DNA of 64,000 bases from Phallus indusiatus (lineage: Eukaryota > Basidiomycota > Agaricomycetes > Phallales > Phallaceae), in NCBI GenBank assembly GCA_027605045.1, contig JAQFWX010000172.1, forward strand, positions 1 to 64,000. The letters are read 5' to 3'. The notes under the pieces were generated by a model. The model made no database searches. It worked only from the letters and a program-made list of their open reading frames with translations, and was not told the origin of the DNA. Below are positions 63,145-64,000 of the stretch, piece by piece. The first letter of the stretch is position 1, and every line of letters starts with the position of its first letter. A program made the translations under genes and the position numbers.

Positions 63145-64000
63145 ATGACTTCCCAGCAATACCACGATCTCAAAGTGACTATAGATAAACATGTTGCTCT
63201 CATTGTGATGAGCAGACCCGAAGCGTACGTGATTTTACATTCATCAGCGGAGTAAATTGAAACCAACTCTTCAGGTATAATTGCTGGAACGTACGGATGC
63301 AAAACGAGTTGATTCAAGCGTACAAAGAACTCGAAGTAAGCCTATCTTTTCTTCTCATACATCCGGGATACACCCCTTTCTCGAAAACCAATTATATTCT
63401 TTACAAACAAAAAATGAGGTCTCTGAAGTTGGTCCTATTAGAACATTCCAAGTGTACGGGCGATCGTTGTAACAGGCGATCCGGCGGGAAAGTGCTTCTG
63501 TGCAGGTGCGGATTTGAAGGAACGTAGATTTGCGACACCTAACCCTACGAAGAAAGACGAAATATGTAAGTTTGTATATTATCTTTTATCTTTTGCTACG
63601 TTAATTCTTTTTAAAAAAAGTATCTAGAGACCGTGGTGGATGTTTCGCTCTCCCCGTTGTTAATTCTCGAAAAATTACAATTGCGGCTATAAACGGCAAT
63701 GCAGCTGGGATTGGTATTACAATGACTCTTCCAATGGATTTGGTATGAAGAATCAAACGTTATTCTGCTACATGCACATATATTATCTTATTTTCAGCGA
63801 TTTGCATGGAAAGATGCCAAAATTGTTTTTCCTTTCGTTAGAAGGGGTATTGTTCCGGAAGGTAAATGATTAATATTATCATTCTTGTCTCTCTTTCTCT
63901 ACTAAGACACAATAATTTTTTCATAGCTACATCTTCATATCACCTCCCACTACTAATCGGTCGCTCGCGCGCACTAGCCGTTTTCCTCCAATCATCCCCC
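63145..64000 (+). CDS. Enoyl-CoA hydratase/isomerase family protein (5' part)
   Basis: The crotonase fold begins [32 protein letters not shown], typical of the family. Later exons give [20 protein letters not shown], with the CoA-binding CAGADL loop, then [25 protein letters not shown] (second oxyanion-hole loop, AAGIG), and [21 protein letters not shown]. The exon at 63930 begins [16 protein letters not shown]. The gene runs past the right end of the window. The spliced joins agree with GT-AG introns. Enoyl-CoA hydratase or a related isomerase; substrate cannot be told. No targeting signal seen at the start. Confidence 0.85.

Overview
This window looks like nuclear DNA of a basidiomycete fungus, probably an Agaricomycete. 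Genes are broken by many 50-60 bp introns with GTNNGT donors, and two introns have GC donors. Genes sit on both strands with short gaps. The protein families fit: a DUF6533-type seven-helix protein, Zn2Cys6 and HMG-box regulators, large secreted DUF7223-like proteins and type-B carboxylesterases. I joined exons by eye using frame, splice sites and family motifs, so internal boundaries are models.

Layout. 1-6.6 kb: the 3' end of a secreted phytase-like protein broken by a 418 bp hAT-type MITE, then TUM1 (sulfurtransferase), an intergenic stretch with two degenerate tRNA-like modules, and an intact phytase-like paralogue. 6.7-20.1 kb: mostly housekeeping genes, comprising a DUF2235 hydrolase, NUS1 (dolichol synthesis), SEC17 (alpha-SNAP), PRP19 (spliceosome), UGO1-like (mitochondrial outer membrane), cytosolic methionyl-tRNA synthetase, and an MTM1/SLC25A39-like carrier. 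20.8-31.4 kb: a small orphan protein, a long Zn2Cys6 transcription factor, and two low-complexity proteins, one with a single membrane helix.

31.4-43.9 kb is gene-poor and accessory in character. It holds a small predicted secreted protein, a DUF6533 membrane protein, a secreted DUF7223-like protein and a carboxylesterase with an N-terminal C-type-lectin-like extension. 43.9-64 kb returns to regulatory and housekeeping genes: an HMG-box factor, GPI16/PIG-T, AFG2 (AAA ATPase), a long multi-KH protein, eIF4E, a paralogue of the orphan at 20.8 kb, and the 5' part of an enoyl-CoA hydratase.

Several pairs are divergent with short shared promoters: SEC17/PRP19 (137 bp), UGO1/MES1 (205 bp), GPI16/AFG2 (68 bp), KH/eIF4E (526 bp). 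No CRISPR array, rRNA gene or intact tRNA gene was seen. The strongest unusual signals are the MITE insertion that truncates a coding exon, two microexons (10 and 8 nt), two GC-AG introns that reading frame requires or strongly supports, the lectin-like esterase, and a divergent two-member orphan family (20.8 and 61.8 kb).
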